25,006 nucleotides of DNA from Ruminobacter sp964520475 (GTDB lineage Bacteria > Pseudomonadota > Gammaproteobacteria > Enterobacterales > Succinivibrionaceae): positions 1 through 25,006 of the forward strand of contig CAZFNS010000018.1 of the NCBI GenBank assembly GCA_964520475.1, written 5' to 3'. A model generated the notes under the pieces. The model had not been told where the DNA came from. It saw only the letters and a program-made list of their open reading frames with translations, and ran no database searches. Position numbers and translations under genes: made by a program. The stretch's first letter is position 1, and the number at the start of each line of letters is the position of its first letter. Positions 22,638 to 25,006 of the stretch are shown one piece after another.

Positions 22638-24236
22638 TTATTTGTCCTTCCGGTCCTTTTTGTCTTTGTCCGTTTCGGCGGTCCGGCTGATATTAACCGT
22701 CTCGACGGAATGCTCGCGCACCGCGGCGACCCGGATCAGCCAGTCCCCGGCCTCCAGGGTCGTCCCCTCCCGCGGCAGGTTCTGCAGGGTCTCCACGACG
22801 TACCCGGCCACGGTGTGGTAGTGCTGCCCCGCCGGGACGACCACGCCGGTCCGGCGCTCGAGCTCGGCGAGGGACACGTCGCCCCGGACGGTCCAGGAGC
22901 CGTCGGGGTTCCGCTGGCAGTCCGCGGCCTCGGTCTTCTCGGGCAGATCGCCCGCGATCTCCTCCATGATGTCGCGCAGGGCCACGATCCCCTCGAAGTT
23001 GCCGAACTCGTCGACGACGAAGGATGTGTAGGTCTTCGAGCGCTTCATCTCGTCGATGCAGGTCAGCACGCTCACGGTCTCGGGGATATAAAGGGGCTTG
23101 CGGACGAGCTTCGCGAGGACGGCCTCGCCCGCGCCGCTCACGATCCGCTCGAGGAGTTCGCTCTTGCTGATGATGCCGAGGGGGTTGTCCCGGTTGTCGT
23201 TCGCGTACGCCACGATATGGGAGAAGGAGTTCCCGGCGATGGCGGCGAGGGCCTCCCGGTACGGCTCCCCGATGTCCACCATGGCCACGTCCTTCCGGGA
23301 CGTCATGATGGCCCGCACGGGCTGCAGGTCGAGGCCGAGCACCCGGGCCACCAGATCCTTCTCCTCCCGGGCGAAGACGTTGTCGACCGGGGGCGCGACG
23401 ATGGACTCCTTGATGTTCTGGATCTGGTTGTCGGTCCGCGCCCCGAGGATGCGGAGCACGAGGCCCGCCGCGAACTCGCGGCTGTTGCTGCGGATGTTCT
23501 TGTCGAGGCGCAGGTTGTTCTTGCGCGCGATCTGGTTGAAGATCTCGATGAGGATCGAGAAGGCGATCGCGGTGTACAGGTACCCCTTCGGCACGTGGAT
23601 GTGCAGGCCGTCGGCCAGCAGGCTGAAACCGATCATGAGCAGGAAGCTCAGGCACAGGATCACCAGGGTCGGGTGGCCGCTCACGAACACGGTGAGGAAC
23701 TTGCTCAGGGATACCATCACGCCCATGGCGATGATCACCGCGAACATCATGATGAAGACGTGCTCGCACATGCCCACGGCGGTGATCACCGAGTCGAGGG
23801 AGAAGATGGCGTCGAGGACGACGATCTGCAGGACCACCGCCCAGAAGGCCTTGGCCACCGCCCGGTCGGAGGGGTTCGGGCCGGGGCCGTCCTCGCCCTC
23901 GAGCTTGGCGTGCAGCTCGCTGGTGGATTTGAAGAGCAGGAAGAGACCGCCCGCCATCAGGATGATGTCGCGCACGGAGAAGCCGACCCCCCGGATCGTG
24001 ACCACCGGCTCGACGAGGGTGACCACCCAGGAGATGCCCACGATCAGGCAGAGCCGGGTCAGGAGCGCGAGCCCGAGACCCAGGTACCGGGCCTTGTCCT
24101 GGAGTTTCGCGGGAAGTTTGGACGCGAGGATCGCGATGAAGAGAAGATTGTCGATGCCCAGTACGATTTCGAGGACGATCAGCGTGAGCAGCCCGACCCA
24201 CGCCGACGGCTCACTAATCCACGCCATGTCAAACAT
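22638..24236 (-). CDS. TerC-CBS-CorC membrane protein (YoaE/YegH type)
   Basis: A 532-residue protein aligned over its length with E. coli YoaE (518). A TerC domain of about seven membrane segments (residues 1-240) has AWVGLLTLIVLEIVLGIDNL, LGLGLALLTRL, DIILMAGGLFLLFKSTSELH, QIVVLDAIFSLDSVITAVGM, HPTLVILCLSFLLMIGFSLL and HIHVPKGYLYTAIAFSI. Next come a CBS pair (about 300-430; VRAIMTSRKDVAMVDIGEPY, FVVDEFGNFEGIVALRDIME) and a CorC/HlyC transporter-associated domain (about 440-515), then a charged tail. The acidic intramembrane residues (EIVLGIDN, DAIFSLDS) suggest divalent cation transport, with Mn2+ export proposed for relatives. It starts 45 bases after the RGG-repeat gene and may be co-transcribed with it. 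The ribosome site is weak. Confidence 0.93.
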   Translation of the reverse strand: MFDMAWISEPSAWVGLLTLIVLEIVLGIDNLLFIAILASKLPAKLQDKARYLGLGLALLTRLCLIVGISWVVTLVEPVVTIRGVGFSVRDIILMAGGLFLLFKSTSELHAKLEGEDGPGPNPSDRAVAKAFWAVVLQIVVLDAIFSLDSVITAVGMCEHVFIMMFAVIIAMGVMVSLSKFLTVFVSGHPTLVILCLSFLLMIGFSLLADGLHIHVPKGYLYTAIAFSILIEIFNQIARKNNLRLDKNIRSNSREFAAGLVLRILGARTDNQIQNIKESIVAPPVDNVFAREEKDLVARVLGLDLQPVRAIMTSRKDVAMVDIGEPYREALAAIAGNSFSHIVAYANDNRDNPLGIISKSELLERIVSGAGEAVLAKLVRKPLYIPETVSVLTCIDEMKRSKTYTSFVVDEFGNFEGIVALRDIMEEIAGDLPEKTEAADCQRNPDGSWTVRGDVSLAELERRTGVVVPAGQHYHTVAGYVVETLQNLPREGTTLEAGDWLIRVAAVREHSVETVNISRTAETDKDKKDRKDK

Positions 24237-24281
24237 AAAAGCCTATAACCCCCGTGCAACATCCCCCGACCGCGGCGCGGA

Positions 24282-25006
24282 TCACTCCTCCCGCCCGCCG
24301 CCTTCGCCGCGCTCGGGCGCGGCGGTCTTCCTGAAGCCGCCCCGGCGGCTGAAGGCGGGTTTCGGGCGGTCGAAGCGCCCGCCCCGGCGATCCGGGGCGA
24401 AGGCTTTCCGGCCGGATCCGAACCCCGGTCCGGACGGCCCGCCGTAAAAGGAGCGGCCCTCCGCCGGGCGCCCGCCGCGCGGCGCGGATCCCTCCGCCCC
24501 GTCCCGGGCGAAGCGCGGCCGCGCGTACTCCCAGGATCCGCGAGATCCGAAAGGTCTCTCCCGGGACGCGGAATCGCGCTCGAAGCGTCTTTCCCCGCCG
24601 CGGGACCCGTATGGTCTCTCCCGGGGCGCGGAATCGCGCCCGAAGCGTTTTTCCCCGCCGCGGGATCCGTAAGGCCTCTCCCGGGACGCGCCGTCCCGGT
24701 CGAAGCGTCTCTCGCCGCCGCGGGACTCAAAAGATCTCTCCCGGGGCGCCCCGTCCCGGTCGAAGCGTCTCTCGCCGCCTTCCTCCCGGCGGGCGTAAGG
24801 TCTCTCGCCGGGCGCGCCGTCCCGGTCGAAGCGTCTTTCCCCGCCGCGGGACTCAAAAGATCTCTCCCGGGGGGCGGAATCGCGCTCGAAGCGTCTCTCG
24901 CCGCCCTCGTCCCGGCGGCCGTAAGGTCTCTCGCCGGGGGCGCCGTCCCGACCGAAGCGTCTTTCCCCGCCGGCGCGGGGTCCGAAGGAGCGGCCGCGCG
25001 GCGCGC
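24282..25006 (-). CDS. Arg/Gly/Glu-repeat C-terminal tail of a probable RNA-binding protein (5' truncated by window)
   Basis: A minus-strand frame is open from the right edge to TGA at 24284-24282, about 240 residues with no start codon needed because the gene begins outside the window. The sequence is wholly low-complexity: repeated GGERRFxRDxAxxERPYxxR units, then RGG-type sequence (RRGGRFDRPKPAFSRRGGFRK) and the end ERGEGGGREE. Such tails occur on bacterial DEAD-box RNA helicases and RluB-type pseudouridine synthases, where they bind RNA or promote condensation; which domain lies upstream cannot be told. It precedes the TerC-family gene by 45 bases. Another minus frame (24179-24856) is also open, but its composition follows from the repeat and it overlaps the TerC start. 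Confidence 0.75.
   Translation of the reverse strand, partial: APRGRSFGPRAGGERRFGRDGAPGERPYGRRDEGGERRFERDSAPRERSFESRGGERRFDRDGAPGERPYARREEGGERRFDRDGAPRERSFESRGGERRFDRDGASRERPYGSRGGEKRFGRDSAPRERPYGSRGGERRFERDSASRERPFGSRGSWEYARPRFARDGAEGSAPRGGRPAEGRSFYGGPSGPGFGSGRKAFAPDRRGGRFDRPKPAFSRRGGFRKTAAPERGEGGGREE
24541..25006 (-). repeat. Tandem repeats of 60 and 66 bp within the RGG-type tail
   Basis: The marker CGAAGCGT recurs at 24581, 24641, 24701, 24761, 24827, 24887 and 24953, giving spacings of 60, 60, 60, 66, 60 and 66. Units are in frame (20 or 22 codons); the longer ones carry two extra codons (RRDEGGERRF instead of SRGGERRF). The array continues past the window edge. Confidence 0.93.

Noticed and set aside
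22548..24248. 566-codon plus-strand ORF opposite the TerC-family gene
   Set aside because: Antisense shadow rich in His/Asp/Val/Glu with no motif.
24179..24856. Alternative minus-strand frame across the repeat array
   Set aside because: It runs past the probable stop of the repeat gene into the TerC start, and its Ala/Ser/Gly/Arg text only echoes the DNA repeat. The chosen frame gives regular RGG-type units and ends before the TerC gene.
24541..25006. CRISPR-like array
   Set aside because: Period is regular, but units are contiguous without unique spacers and are in coding frame.

Overview
This is a GC-rich (roughly two-thirds G+C by eye) gammaproteobacterial chromosome segment, almost certainly from a draft or metagenome assembly because it contains a run of 100 Ns. 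The class is indicated by the ycjX-ycjF pair, the proQ-prc pair, yciN (DUF2498), type I pyruvate kinase ending in SVHVL, DapE, XseA and a YoaE-type TerC/CBS protein, all close in sequence and often in order to the enterobacterial versions. The G+C content and the poor match of the neighbourhood to E. coli point to a less-studied gammaproteobacterial lineage; I cannot name the family from sequence alone. No phage, insertion sequence, CRISPR array, tRNA or rRNA was seen.

Layout. 1-2835: ycjF (its 3' end lies at the window edge) and ycjX on the minus strand, with a 19-bp palindrome inside their putative promoter. 2836-4842: asnB on plus, with promoter and strong terminator. 4843-7974: a 1043-residue protein of unknown function whose last ~125 residues look like a TerB-C domain; it converges on xseA (7988-9436, minus). 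9437-9847: an intergenic region with an AT-rich island carrying two perfect palindromes and a plus-strand terminator, best explained as a small RNA gene. 9848-13136: prc and proQ (minus); proQ is broken by the N gap, which is flanked by an exact 55-bp duplication whose removal restores one reading frame. 13433-14530: an orphan 226-residue gene and yciN (plus). 14531-16106: dapE (minus), with a bidirectional terminator shared with yciN. 16107-20305: pykF, an MBL-fold hydrolase and an AGCS alanine/glycine symporter (minus). 20474-22453: a GT-C type membrane glycosyltransferase-like protein with an acidic/Pro-rich tail. 22638-24236: YoaE-like TerC-CBS-CorC membrane protein. 24282-25006: the 3' part of a gene for an Arg/Gly/Glu-rich repeat tail of a probable RNA-binding protein.

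How the genes fit together. Most are housekeeping: lysine/peptidoglycan precursor synthesis (dapE), glycolysis (pykF), asparagine synthesis (asnB), DNA repair (xseA), periplasmic proteolysis (prc) and RNA chaperoning (proQ). Several promoters carry a good extended -10 (TGn-TATAAT-like) with a weak -35. The points most worth following up are the TerB-C protein, the candidate small RNA close to the proQ-prc operon, the ProQ with an Asn/Glu-rich repeat N-terminus interrupted by an assembly break, and a DapE that lacks the usual zinc-binding glutamate.
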